Shown here: positions 17,771 to 26,354 of the stretch, piece after piece
How the letters are laid out: every line of letters starts with the position of its first letter
Position numbering within the stretch: the first letter of the stretch is position 1
NCBI GenBank assembly: GCA_965222335.1
Contig: OZ244944.1
Span: forward strand, 2,418,001-2,482,000
Length of the DNA stretch: 64,000 bases
Origin: G965222335 sp965222335
GTDB taxonomy: Bacteria > Pseudomonadota > Gammaproteobacteria > Pseudomonadales > Halieaceae
Reading direction: 5' to 3'
Translations under genes and position numbers: made by a program
The notes under the pieces: generated by a model
Told to the model about the DNA's origin: nothing
Databases searched by the model: none
The model's input: the letters and a program-made list of their open reading frames with translations, nothing else

Positions 17771-18651
17771 GAACAAGACCCTTCAAACAGGTCGACGTAT
17801 TTACCGCCACCGCCTATCGCGGCAACCCGGTAGCGGTGGTGTTTGACGCCGACGATCTCAGCGACGCGGAGATGCAGCGCTTCGCCCACTGGACCAACCT
17901 CAGCGAGACCACCTTCCTGCTGCAGCCCACGGACCCGGCGGCCGACTATCGCCTGCGCATCTTCACCCCGGGCGCCGAGCTGCCCTTTGCCGGGCACCCG
18001 ACCCTGGGCAGCTGCCACGCCTGGCTGGAGGCCGGCGGCAATCCGCGCAGCGCGGGAGAGGTCATCCAGCAGTGCGGGGTGGGGCTGGTCACACTGCGGC
18101 AGTCGGATAATCGTCTCGCCTTTACCGCGCCGCCATTACTGCGCGCCGGCGAGGTCGATGAGGCCCTGCTGCAGCGGGTTTGCCGGGTGCTGCGAATCGA
18201 GCGTGAGGAGATTGTCGCGGCGCAATGGGCGGACAACGGTCCAGGCTGGATCGCGGTGCAGCTCAGGGATGCCGGGGCGGTACTGTCCCTGGAGCCCGAC
18301 CTGGGCGCAGAGGATAGCTATGACATCGGCGTGGTCGGCGCCCATCCCGTGGGGGTCGTGGGCAAGGTCGCCACTGACCCGGGCCCTGTGGGGCCGGAAG
18401 TTTCTCCTGCGATCGAAGTGCGCGCCTTCTTCCGCGCCGGGGGCACACCGGCGGAAGACCCGGTCACCGGCAGCCTCAACGCCGCGCTCGCCCAGTGGCT
18501 GCTCGGCAACGGGACCCTGCAGAGTCCCTACGTGGCTTCCCAGGGCACGGTGCTGGGCAGGGCGGGTCGGGTGCATGTGACGCAGGCGGGTGATGCGATC
18601 TGGGTCGGCGGGGATACGGTGACCTGTGTTGATGGAAAAGTAAGACTTTGA
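17767..18651 (+). CDS. PhzF family isomerase-like protein
   Basis: About 294 residues, the usual length. Family motifs are clear: FKQVDVFTATAYRGNPVAVV at the start, LSETTFLLQP with the catalytic-type Glu, LPFAGHPTLGSCHAWLE, and near the end AEDPVTGSLNAALAQWLL. PhzF proteins have a diaminopimelate-epimerase fold; PhzF itself isomerises an anthranilate derivative in phenazine synthesis, but most homologues have unknown substrates and no phenazine genes are present here. The start is chosen as TTG 17767, since it gives exactly the family N-terminus; GTG 17737 would overlap its own ribosome-binding site. Confidence 0.85.
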   Translation: MRTRPFKQVDVFTATAYRGNPVAVVFDADDLSDAEMQRFAHWTNLSETTFLLQPTDPAADYRLRIFTPGAELPFAGHPTLGSCHAWLEAGGNPRSAGEVIQQCGVGLVTLRQSDNRLAFTAPPLLRAGEVDEALLQRVCRVLRIEREEIVAAQWADNGPGWIAVQLRDAGAVLSLEPDLGAEDSYDIGVVGAHPVGVVGKVATDPGPVGPEVSPAIEVRAFFRAGGTPAEDPVTGSLNAALAQWLLGNGTLQSPYVASQGTVLGRAGRVHVTQAGDAIWVGGDTVTCVDGKVRL

Positions 18652-18658
18652 GCGTATT

Positions 18659-19159
18659 ATGAAGCGGTTCACTTATCTCCCTCTGCCACTGCTGGCGATG
18701 CTGGCTGCCTGTGGTTCTTCCCCGGAGCTACCGCCCGATGTTGCCCCGCCCTCGGGTAAGGTCGTCAAGGTGATGGCGGTTATCGACGGCGACACCCTGG
18801 CGGTGGCGGATTCCATGGACCAGCCCTACACCCTCGGCCTGCGCGGTGTCGACGCCCCCGAGCGCGACCAGCCTTTCGGGCCCGAGGCGGCGCGCTGCCT
18901 GGAGTCCATGATCGGGGGCAAGGTGGTGCGCCTCGGGGATGATGTCCGCGAGCGTGATGGGCAATTCGTGACCGAGGTTTACTACAGCGCCGAGTCGGTG
19001 CCCCTGGTGCTGGTGGAGCGGGGCTGTGCCTGGTGGGACAAGTCAGCCACGCCCTACGATTTCGAGATGGGCAGCAGCGAGGAGCGAGCTCGCCGCTATC
19101 GGCGCGGCCTCTGGCAGGCTGACGCGCCGGTACCGCCCTGGGATTGGCGCGCGCGCTAA
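18659..19159 (+). CDS. Staphylococcal-nuclease-like lipoprotein, catalytic Arg altered
   Basis: 166 residues. A lipobox LAAC near residue 18 marks a lipoprotein, so the domain would be periplasmic or on the outer membrane. The SNase fold is indicated by VMAVIDGDTLAV and LRGVDAPERDQPFGPEA, which supply the usual Arg, Asp and Glu of the calcium and phosphate site. The later motif normally written D-R-Y-G-R reads E-R-D-G-Q here, so the second catalytic Arg appears to be Gln. Nuclease activity is therefore uncertain. It follows phzF-like by seven bases and its stop overlaps the next ATG (TAATG), so the three genes are likely one operon. Confidence 0.78.
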   Translation: MKRFTYLPLPLLAMLAACGSSPELPPDVAPPSGKVVKVMAVIDGDTLAVADSMDQPYTLGLRGVDAPERDQPFGPEAARCLESMIGGKVVRLGDDVRERDGQFVTEVYYSAESVPLVLVERGCAWWDKSATPYDFEMGSSEERARRYRRGLWQADAPVPPWDWRAR

Positions 19160-20106
19160 TGCTGCCCGCCATGCGTGCGCGCGTAATGCTCGGCAAGCGC
19201 CGTGTCGCCATACTGGGATACGGGCTGCTGTTGTCTGCCCTCGCGGCCTCACAGGCCCATGCGCAGAGTCTCACTCCCAGGGGGTACTGGCCCGCGCCGG
19301 AGGGCACACGGATTGTTGCCCTGGGTTTTTCCCACACCGATGGTGACACCATCCCCGATCCCTCCCTGCCGATCACCGGGATCGATTCCTCAATTGATAC
19401 AGGGTCCGTGGCCCTGCGCCAGACCTTTGCCCTTATGGGGCGCACGGCGACGGGGATCGTGCAGCAGACCTACTCAGCCGGGGAGACCACGGCGGACGTG
19501 GATGGCCTGGGTGAAGTAGGGCGCGACTACCAGGGCATGGGCGATCTGCGCGGTACCCTGACGGTCAACCTGGTGGGGGCACCAAGCATGGATCGCGAGC
19601 AGTTTCTCGCGCTTGTCGCCGAGCCTGAACCCTTGCTTGGGGCGAGCCTGAAAGTGGTCGCGCCCACCGGGCGCTACGATCCGCAGCGGCTGATCAATGT
19701 CGGCACCAATCGCTGGGCGGTGAAGGCCGAAGTGGGCGCCATCTTACCCCTGCACCCGCGCTGGCTGTGGGAGCTGCAGGCGGGGGTGTGGGGCTTTTCC
19801 GACAATGATGATTTCCTCGGCCGGCGACGGCAGCAGGAGCCGATCTACGATTACGCCATGCACCTGGTACACATTCTGCCGCGAGGCCTGTGGGTGTCGC
19901 TGGATGCGAACTTCTACGAGGGTGGGCGCGGCCAGCTTGATGAGCGCAAACTCGACAACGTCCAGCGGGACAGCCAGGTCGGGGCAACCATCGTTTACCC
20001 CTTCCGGCGGCGCCATGCAATCAAGCTGAGCTACGCCATCGGCTCGCTGCAGGACAGTGATGAAGATTTCTCCACCCTGTCCCTGAGCTACTCCCGCAGT
20101 TTTTGA
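19159..20106 (+). CDS. Phenol-degradation MetA-like outer-membrane channel protein
   Basis: About 315 residues. A signal peptide ending near ASQAHAQS is followed by a beta-rich sequence with alternating hydrophobic residues and repeated short strands (LVHILPRGLWVSLDANFYEGG, VGATIVYPFRRRHAIKLSYA), ending with a C-terminal Phe, as expected for an outer-membrane barrel. It matches the pattern of PF13557-type proteins found beside aromatic degradation genes, where the role is presumed transport of hydrophobic compounds. The ATG at 19159 overlaps the preceding stop; ATGs at 19171 and 19186 are alternatives, so the N-terminus is the least certain part. No aromatic-degradation gene is close by. Confidence 0.75.
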   Translation: MLPAMRARVMLGKRRVAILGYGLLLSALAASQAHAQSLTPRGYWPAPEGTRIVALGFSHTDGDTIPDPSLPITGIDSSIDTGSVALRQTFALMGRTATGIVQQTYSAGETTADVDGLGEVGRDYQGMGDLRGTLTVNLVGAPSMDREQFLALVAEPEPLLGASLKVVAPTGRYDPQRLINVGTNRWAVKAEVGAILPLHPRWLWELQAGVWGFSDNDDFLGRRRQQEPIYDYAMHLVHILPRGLWVSLDANFYEGGRGQLDERKLDNVQRDSQVGATIVYPFRRRHAIKLSYAIGSLQDSDEDFSTLSLSYSRSF

Positions 20107-20157
20107 CCGGGCGCTGTTGGCACCCGCATATGTCGCCGCAAGCCACCTGTCGGCAAG

Positions 20158-21894
20158 CTAGACGGCCGCTGTCGCCAGTTCGCCGCCCAACTCAAAGGCG
20201 TAGACCTCGCGCAGCATGGCCACCGGCATATTGCCCGATTCGAGATAGATGCGATGGAACTGGCGATCGACTTCCTCCGGCGACAGGCTGTCCCCGACGG
20301 CCTGCTGGTAATCCCGTTTCAGCTGCCAAACCAGGTGGTTGCCGACCAGGTAGCTTAGCGGGTAGCCCCGTTCCTGGGAGTACCAGTTCAGCTCCGCCTG
20401 GGCGCGGCCCGGGGTAAAGCCCGTGGCCGCGATCAACAGGGCGGCGGCGTTGACGAAGGGGTCATCGCCTTCAAAGGCGAGGTCATAACCGATATCGAGG
20501 AACTTCACCTCGCCGGTCATAAAATACAGGTCGATGCCCACGCGGGCGCCGATGCGGCTGAGGTCCAGCTTGGTGACAAAGCGGGCCTCGTCGGTAAGGC
20601 CCGCCATCAGCCCCTGGTCCAGCATGTAATCCTCCAGCATGGTGGTCCAGCCCTCCGCATGTTCATTGGCAGAGAAGGTCCTGCGCACCGGGGAGTCATG
20701 CATGGCGGCGGTTGCAAGCTGCAGGTGGTGACCGGGAATGCCCTCGTGCACCATCATCAGCGGGATGCCCAGCTCGGTGTGCTCGTCCAGCAGCTCCTCA
20801 CTCAGGGTCAGGTAGACCTGGCTGGTGCGGGTGCCCTCGCGCAGGGCCGCCGGCGGCATCATCGCGCCTGCGGGAATCATCGGTGCCATAAAGGAGGGCG
20901 TCTGCATGATGTTCATGTCCTGCCCGCCGGGTACCGGGAACAGGTCGCGCTCGGCGACAAAGCTGAGGATCTCTGTCGAGGTATCCTTGTAGCGCTGGAT
21001 GACCTGGGCGAAGTCGTTGTCGGGTACCTTGACGGCGTAGCGACGGGCGAGAAACTTCTGCAGCTCCGCTGCGGTAGTTGCGCTATCCAGCGCGTATTTC
21101 TCTACCAGGCGCACACGCAGCGCCTCGATGTGCGCGCGGGTGCCGGTGACGAAATCCCGGGCCACCTTGTGAATCTCCTCCAGGCTGAGTTCGATCCCAT
21201 TGGCTTTGACCAGCGCCCGCGCCTTGTCGACGCCGATATGCAGCTGCGTGGTGGTGGACAGATCGGCGAGTTGCCGGGAGTAGGCCTCCAGCGCGTCATT
21301 GGCCGAGGACACGGCAGTCTGCAGCCGTTCCAGACCGGCGTAGCTTTCCTCCTCCGCCCAGGCCACAAGGCTGGCAAAAAACTCCGGCAGCTCTGCCACG
21401 GTCTCGAGGTCGATGGCGACCCACCGCGCCAGGGGTGTATCCAGCCGCGCGAGCAGGGCGGTCAGGAACTCGGGCACCTGCTCCAGGCGCGCGCAGATGT
21501 CGGCAAGGCGACGCTCCGCAGGCCGGGGGTCGTTGGTCACCAGGTAGAAGATGCCAGAGCTGATTTGCTCACCGGCGTCTGGCAATTGCTGTATCTGCAG
21601 AGCGCCGTTAAATGCCAGCCCGTACTGCAGCGCGAGCCTGCCTGCGCTGAGGGCAATCAGGCGCGCGTCCAGGCGCTGGTGGAAATCCTCCGCGGTCGCG
21701 GCAAAGCGCTCGGCACGCGCCTGCAGCGCCTCCGCCTGCTCCCGGTGACGCGCCTGGGCTTGCAGGGAAGGATCGGGCAACTGGTCCAGTTTATCGTCCA
21801 GGCCGAGCTCCACGCAGGTATTCGGGTCGTAGGCCAGCAGGCGCACGTAGGCGTCGGACAGCTGCTGGTATTCATCGGTCGCGGATTCGGACAC
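20158..21894 (-). CDS. DUF885 family metallopeptidase-like protein
   Basis: 578 residues, the normal size. A zinc-binding motif HEGIPGHHLQLA lies near residues 380-391, with the HExxGHH pattern characteristic of DUF885 proteins, and the downstream SANEHAEGWTTMLEDYML segment supplies further conserved acidic residues. No signal peptide is visible, so it is predicted to be cytoplasmic. Related proteins are thought to be carboxypeptidase-like or oligopeptidase-like, but substrates are mostly unknown. The start is GTG at 21894 with TTGAGGT upstream. It is convergent with the outer-membrane channel gene. Confidence 0.82.
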   Translation of the reverse strand: MSESATDEYQQLSDAYVRLLAYDPNTCVELGLDDKLDQLPDPSLQAQARHREQAEALQARAERFAATAEDFHQRLDARLIALSAGRLALQYGLAFNGALQIQQLPDAGEQISSGIFYLVTNDPRPAERRLADICARLEQVPEFLTALLARLDTPLARWVAIDLETVAELPEFFASLVAWAEEESYAGLERLQTAVSSANDALEAYSRQLADLSTTTQLHIGVDKARALVKANGIELSLEEIHKVARDFVTGTRAHIEALRVRLVEKYALDSATTAAELQKFLARRYAVKVPDNDFAQVIQRYKDTSTEILSFVAERDLFPVPGGQDMNIMQTPSFMAPMIPAGAMMPPAALREGTRTSQVYLTLSEELLDEHTELGIPLMMVHEGIPGHHLQLATAAMHDSPVRRTFSANEHAEGWTTMLEDYMLDQGLMAGLTDEARFVTKLDLSRIGARVGIDLYFMTGEVKFLDIGYDLAFEGDDPFVNAAALLIAATGFTPGRAQAELNWYSQERGYPLSYLVGNHLVWQLKRDYQQAVGDSLSPEEVDRQFHRIYLESGNMPVAMLREVYAFELGGELATAAV

Positions 21895-22023
21895 AGGTTT
21901 ACCTCAAGAGAGCGTTATGCGTATCAGCGGGACGACTGAGTATAGACCCGGCGTCATGACAAGCCCAACGTTCTGCACTGTGCTTGTTGAGACAGCGGGC
22001 CTGCGAGCAGGTCGGAATCGTGG

Positions 22024-22362
22024 TCATTGATCCATGCACGCCATACAGCGCGTGCTCGCGGGGTCGAAGCGCAGCCTGGGCAGTGCTATTTCCTCGCCGC
22101 ATTTGAAGCAGTAGCCATAGTCGCCAGAGTCGAGCCGGCCCAAGGCGCTCTCGATCTTCATCAGCTCGGTCTGTCGGCGGCGCTCGGTTTCCTTGGCCAT
22201 TTGCTGGGCCTGCAGGGCGTCCATGCGTGACAGGCGACCCACCCTCGACTGATCCAGGCTCACCGTGCCAGCGGATGATTTACTGTCCGCCTGTAACTGT
22301 TGCAGCTCCGAGCGGCGGTTCAATAATTCCGCTCGCAGGCTGTCCAGCAGCTCCGGTTCCAT
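22024..22362 (-). CDS. TraR/DksA-type zinc-finger protein
   Basis: 112 residues: an N-terminal coiled coil (about 1-75) and a C-terminal four-cysteine zinc finger with C85, C88, C106 and C109 (CFKC and CMAC). The GDYGYC context is typical of the DksA/TraR family, whose members bind the secondary channel of RNA polymerase and modulate initiation, often with ppGpp. It is shorter than DksA and lacks an obvious DxxDA loop tip, so it may be a paralogue rather than the main DksA. The start is five bases from the stop of the mechanosensitive channel gene upstream, so the two are translated from one transcript. Confidence 0.82.
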   Translation of the reverse strand: MEPELLDSLRAELLNRRSELQQLQADSKSSAGTVSLDQSRVGRLSRMDALQAQQMAKETERRRQTELMKIESALGRLDSGDYGYCFKCGEEIALPRLRFDPASTRCMACMDQ

Positions 22363-22367
22363 AAGCG

Positions 22368-23462
22368 CTAGCGCCCGCCCTGCGGCGTGGGCATTTCCGG
22401 GGGCAGGGTGCTTTCATCGTCCACCAGGCGGGCCCTTATCCTGGGCAGGTACTCAGGATACTGCGCCTGCAGGAAGCTGATCAGGCCCTCGCGCACGGCA
22501 CAGCGCAGGTCCCAGGTCCTGCTGGAGTCCGGGGCGCTCATCAGGAAGCGAACCTGCATGGTGCGGTCGTCGGCATCGGTCACCTGCACCGTCTCGGTTT
22601 TACCGTCCCACTGGGGCGATTCGCGCAGCAGCCGGGCGAACTCCTCCCGCAGGGGCGCGATAGGCATCGCGTAGTCCACCCGGAGGAATACCGTGCCCAG
22701 GAGATCGGCATTGTTGCGCGACCAGTTCTGGAAGGGGTTTTCGATAAACCACTGCAGGGGAATGATCAGGCGGCGCAGGTCCCAGACCCGCAGTACCACG
22801 TAAGTGGCGGTCACCTCTTCCACCCAGCACCACTCACCCTGCACGTTCAGTACGTCGTCAATGCGGAAGGGCTGGGTCAACGCGATCTGCATGCCGGCCA
22901 ACAGATTGCCCAGCACCGGCCTGGCGGCGAAGCCGAGGATGATACCGCCGACACCCGCGGAGGCGAGCAGGCTGCCGCCGACGTGGCGCACCGGGTCGAA
23001 AGTCATCAGGGCGGCACCGAGGCCCACGATAACGATCAGGATATTGAGGCCGCGCACCAGGAACCGGGTCTGGGTTTCCACTTTGCGGGCACGCTTCCAT
23101 TCCCCCTCGAGTACCGGGTTGAGGGCAACAATTACCTCGCCGATGGCGGAGGTGCCGCGCACCAGTGCCCAGGTCACCGAGAGGATCAGCAGCAGGGTGG
23201 CGACGTGCTGTACCTGCGGCAAGAGTGGCAGGTCCGCCGGCGCGGCCTCCAGCACGCCGGTCAGTACCAGCAGGCAGATCACAAAGCCCAGGGCCCGGGC
23301 CGCGGCATCCAGGAATAGCCGCGGCACTGCCTTGCGCCGGGTGAGGCGGCGCACGGTGGCCAGCGCCAGCCGGTAGAGTGCGTACGCCAGGAGTACGGAA
23401 AGTAGCGCCGAGAGGCCAGGATAAAACCAGGCGTTCAGCCCCGCCTCGATCGCTTGCAACAT
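22368..23462 (-). CDS. MscS-type mechanosensitive ion channel
   Basis: 364 residues. Membrane helices occupy roughly the first 190 residues, ending with the pore helix GGSLLASAGVGGIILGFAAR, whose Gly/Ala packing is typical for MscS TM3. The beta domain follows with IDDVLNVQGEWCWVEEVTATYVVLRVWDLRRLIIPL, and a mixed C-terminal domain. Such channels open under membrane tension and release solutes during hypo-osmotic shock. It is the first gene of a two-gene operon with the DksA-like gene. No regulatory domain beyond the MscS core is visible. Confidence 0.9.
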   Translation of the reverse strand: MLQAIEAGLNAWFYPGLSALLSVLLAYALYRLALATVRRLTRRKAVPRLFLDAAARALGFVICLLVLTGVLEAAPADLPLLPQVQHVATLLLILSVTWALVRGTSAIGEVIVALNPVLEGEWKRARKVETQTRFLVRGLNILIVIVGLGAALMTFDPVRHVGGSLLASAGVGGIILGFAARPVLGNLLAGMQIALTQPFRIDDVLNVQGEWCWVEEVTATYVVLRVWDLRRLIIPLQWFIENPFQNWSRNNADLLGTVFLRVDYAMPIAPLREEFARLLRESPQWDGKTETVQVTDADDRTMQVRFLMSAPDSSRTWDLRCAVREGLISFLQAQYPEYLPRIRARLVDDESTLPPEMPTPQGGR

Positions 23463-23700
23463 GCCTATGCCTGCTTGTCGATGTTTTCGGTCACTGCATA
23501 CACCACCCTACCACGTCGGGCCCGCCCGTTATGTCGGGGCTGCTGGTGGCGCCACAAGTGACGTGCTAACGTTTTCATTGACTCCAGTTCGTCGCGTGAT
23601 TGTCTGGCCATGGCCTCATTCTAGCGGAGGCAGTGCCCAAAGCGAGTCAGGGAGGGCGCTGGCCGGGCGCGGACCGTCCTAAAGTTACATCGACCGCGGC

Positions 23701-24723
23701 CTAGACGAGATAACCCGCGGTCATCTCCTCGGCAACTGACCACAGGCGTTCCGCCATCGGCTTGTCCGTCATATGGTGCGGCGCGCCGGTGACCACAACC
23801 GGACTGCAGTCCTCGAAGTAAGCACCCGATACGCCCTCGAGACGCGGGCTGGTTGCCACATAAACCTGGGTGGCCGCGCCCTCTGCGGGGCTCTTGGCGA
23901 CCAGTCCACCGAACCATTCGAAGCCCTCACGAATCAGCGTTGGTGCGCTGCGTGCAATATTGGTCTGCACCAGCCCGGGGTGAATGGCGTTGGAGGTGAT
24001 GCCCGAGCCTTTCAGCCTGTCCGCCAGCTCCAGCGAGAACAGGGCGTTGGCCAGCTTGGAGCGGCCGTAGGCTTCCCCCGCGTCGAAAGACTGCTCGCCA
24101 CGGAGATTGCCGAAATCGATGCCCTCGGGCGGTGCCTGCCGGTAGCCTGAACGGCTACTCACGTGGACGATGCGACCCTTGTCCTGTTCCCGCATGAGGG
24201 GCAGGAGGTGGTTGGCGAGGACAAAGTGGCCCAGGAAATTCACCACGAAAATCTTCTCGATGCCATTGACCAGTTCCAGGTCGCCGAAAGTATTGATGCC
24301 GGCGTTGAGAATCAGCATGTCCGGCGCCAGGCCCAGTTCCGCCACCCGGGCGGCGCAGTCCACGGCGGACTGGAACTCGGACAGCTCCAGCACCAGTGGG
24401 GTGGCTTTGCCCTCCACGCTGGCGCAGGCATCCCGGGCTTTCTCCATGGTGCGTCCGGTGCCCAGGACATGTGCGCCTCTCAGCGCCAGAACCCGCATCG
24501 TCTCGTAGCCCAGCCCCGAGTTGCAGCCGGTTACCAGCGCGACCTCGCCAGACAGATCCAGACCCTCGGTGACTTCCTCTGCGGTGGCGTCGGGCCCGAA
24601 TGGTCCGACTGGCAGGCTCTGGTCGATCTCTACCGTAAAATCATTGCCGCCACATCCACTGAGTGCAGGCGTGGCCGCGATGGCTGCACCTGCCAGTAAC
24701 GCCTGGCGTCGAGTCATCTTCAT
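23701..24723 (-). CDS. Short-chain dehydrogenase with Tat lipoprotein signal
   Basis: 340 residues. The N-terminus MKMTRRQALLAGAAIAATPALSGCGGN combines a twin-arginine motif with a lipobox (LSGC), predicting a folded, lipid-anchored periplasmic protein. The SDR domain starts at about residue 55 with ALVTGCNSGLGYETMRVLAL (TGxxxGxG) and has LILNAGI (NAG motif), a catalytic Ser in VHVSSRSG and Y-G-R-S-K as the YxxxK pair. Export of an NAD(P)-dependent SDR is unusual, because free nicotinamide cofactor is not normally available in the periplasm; it would need to carry a bound cofactor. ATG 24723 has an AGGGG site upstream. Confidence 0.82.
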   Translation of the reverse strand: MKMTRRQALLAGAAIAATPALSGCGGNDFTVEIDQSLPVGPFGPDATAEEVTEGLDLSGEVALVTGCNSGLGYETMRVLALRGAHVLGTGRTMEKARDACASVEGKATPLVLELSEFQSAVDCAARVAELGLAPDMLILNAGINTFGDLELVNGIEKIFVVNFLGHFVLANHLLPLMREQDKGRIVHVSSRSGYRQAPPEGIDFGNLRGEQSFDAGEAYGRSKLANALFSLELADRLKGSGITSNAIHPGLVQTNIARSAPTLIREGFEWFGGLVAKSPAEGAATQVYVATSPRLEGVSGAYFEDCSPVVVTGAPHHMTDKPMAERLWSVAEEMTAGYLV

Positions 24724-24794
24724 TGGGCCGCCCCTGCTCGTTTTATGCTTAGCGTTTGAGCCAATGTGCAAGATCCAATAATGGGCAATAGAGC

Positions 24795-25211
24795 TCAGCT
24801 CAGGAAGGATTTCGCCGCACCCATCAAGCCACCCAGGCCACCCGCGGATTCGAGTAATGAACCGCCGCTACTGGCCTTGTCCATTAATTGCGGAATCACG
24901 TCCGACAGTCCCGCCGCAGCGGTCCCGGTATCGGTGCCGATGCGCGAGGCAAAGTCCGAGACCGGCTGTTCTCCCAGTACCCCAAGGATGCTGTCCGCAG
25001 AGATATTCGCGTTCGCGCCGTCGCCCAGCCAGGACTTGACGATGTTGCCGAGCTCGCCGCTGGAGGCCAGCTTGCCGGCGAGTCCGGCGAGGTCAATCCC
25101 GCCCTGGCCATCGCCCAGCAGGCTGGAAAGGGCCTGGGCGATCGTCTCCTGATTTACATTGAGGCCCAGTTTCTCCGAGAGTAACTGGGCACCCAGTTGT
25201 GCAATATCCAT
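24795..25211 (-). CDS. YidB/DUF937 family protein
   Basis: 138 residues. It begins MDIAQLGAQLLSEKLGLNV and continues with the Gly/Ser-rich, repeated LGLN, LSSLLGDGQGG, LASSGELGNIVKSWLGDG and SNISADSIL-like pattern of YidB/DUF937 proteins, ending with a GGLGGLMGAAKSFL tail. These small proteins are of unknown function; Escherichia coli YidB is the best-known example. There is no signal peptide. ATG 25211 has AGGA nine bases upstream. The reading frame stays open upstream to 25502, but that part has no family similarity. Confidence 0.8.
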   Translation of the reverse strand: MDIAQLGAQLLSEKLGLNVNQETIAQALSSLLGDGQGGIDLAGLAGKLASSGELGNIVKSWLGDGANANISADSILGVLGEQPVSDFASRIGTDTGTAAAGLSDVIPQLMDKASSGGSLLESAGGLGGLMGAAKSFLS

Positions 25212-25628
25212 GGGCTGTTGTCCTTGGTGGTTGATTGGGGCTATCGCGGTTGGTCGCCTCAGGCACGTCAGCGGCAGGTTCTTTAGGTTTAGCATCCGGT
25301 CCGGAATATGCAAGCGCGCAACCGATGGCCGCAGGGCGATGTTGTAGTCCTGTGAAATGCGGCCGAGCTGGCGGAACTGGCCGATACCGAGGTTGCGGCG
25401 GCGTTTGGGTATCTCACTCTCGCGCTGAACAGGATCGGCCCGGTAGGGCGCCGCCGGCAGATCAAGCGGCGTTGACCGCCAGTCCAGCCTCCTCTGTGGC
25501 AAATCCCCGACCGCGAACTACACTTGTCTAACTCGACATGTTGCCAGGTAGCGCTCAGTAGTATCCCTGACTAGCGAGTGCGTGCACCTGGAAGCACCGT
25601 AACGAGAATTTGAACCCGGAGGCACACC
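25212..25628. other. Intergenic, 417 bases, nothing firm seen
   Basis: No gene, RNA or clear repeat is recognised. On the minus strand the frame of the YidB-like gene remains open through most of this stretch, with a Gln/Arg-rich translation that I cannot assign; it may be a leader, a decayed gene or chance. The right end supplies the ribosome-binding region (GGAGG at about 25618) for the secreted protein starting at 25629. Confidence 0.4.
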
Positions 25629-26324
25629 ATGAAGTGCAAAACCCTCCTCGCAACGGCAGCACTCACCATGGCCGCGCAGGCCTCTGCAATTCCCGCCATG
25701 TCGGTGCTTACCATTCACGCCAAAGATCCGGTGAAATATATGGAGTGGGCCCAGGGCAGCGGCCCGGCTATTGGTGAGTCCGTCGGTGCTGACGCGGCAG
25801 GTATCTGCAGGGCCACCGCGGGCTACGCCGCGCCCGGCGAGCTTTACTACTGGCACACCTTCAGAAACCAGGCGACCGCCCTGAGCGCTGAAACCGACAA
25901 CGAAACCGTGCGCAAGGAACTCGGTAAGCTGAAAACCGAGCGCACGGTGTCCCAGGCGGATGCCTTCGGCCTGGTGATGGCGCAGCAGCTGATCCTGGCG
26001 GAGGGGGACAGCTTCGCCAACTGGAACCTGGTGATCCAGACCGGGGATGAGGCCCTTTACCGGCAGCAGCTGAACAAGATCAATGACGTCGCCAGTGAGA
26101 ATAATTTCGCCGATGTGTCCCTGACCGCCTATTCGTTCCTGACGGGGAACCAGGCGGGCAACCTGCTGGTCGTGGTGCAGGCGCCGACCGCCCGGCGCCT
26201 GGGCGAGTTTCTCGACCAGCTCAACAGCGGCTGGCTGGCGCCCATCATGTCCGGACTGGCGGGCATCAGGTCCTATGTCAGCGGTGTCACCATGAACTGC
26301 AAAGTGGTCTACGTCGCGAGCTGA
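25629..26324 (+). CDS. Secreted protein of unknown function
   Basis: 231 residues with a signal peptide (MKCKTLLATAALTMAAQASA, cleavage after the ASA). The mature part contains two similar alpha/beta-looking halves (SVLTIHAKDPVKYMEWAQ in the first, and SFANWNLVIQTGDEALYRQQLNKI in the second), which hints at a pair of ferredoxin-like domains, but no catalytic motif is recognised. Two Cys residues, in ICRAT and in the C-terminal MNCKVV, could form a disulfide. The start ATG 25629 has GGAGG upstream. It is transcribed alone and converges with the QEGLA-motif gene. I cannot assign a family. Confidence 0.7.
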   Translation: MKCKTLLATAALTMAAQASAIPAMSVLTIHAKDPVKYMEWAQGSGPAIGESVGADAAGICRATAGYAAPGELYYWHTFRNQATALSAETDNETVRKELGKLKTERTVSQADAFGLVMAQQLILAEGDSFANWNLVIQTGDEALYRQQLNKINDVASENNFADVSLTAYSFLTGNQAGNLLVVVQAPTARRLGEFLDQLNSGWLAPIMSGLAGIRSYVSGVTMNCKVVYVAS

Positions 26325-26354
26325 CCCACTGTCGCAGGTACGAGGTGACGGCCT

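Noticed and set aside
20659..21939. Plus-strand open frame across the DUF885 gene
   Set aside because: Antisense to a clear metallopeptidase gene and without any recognisable motif.
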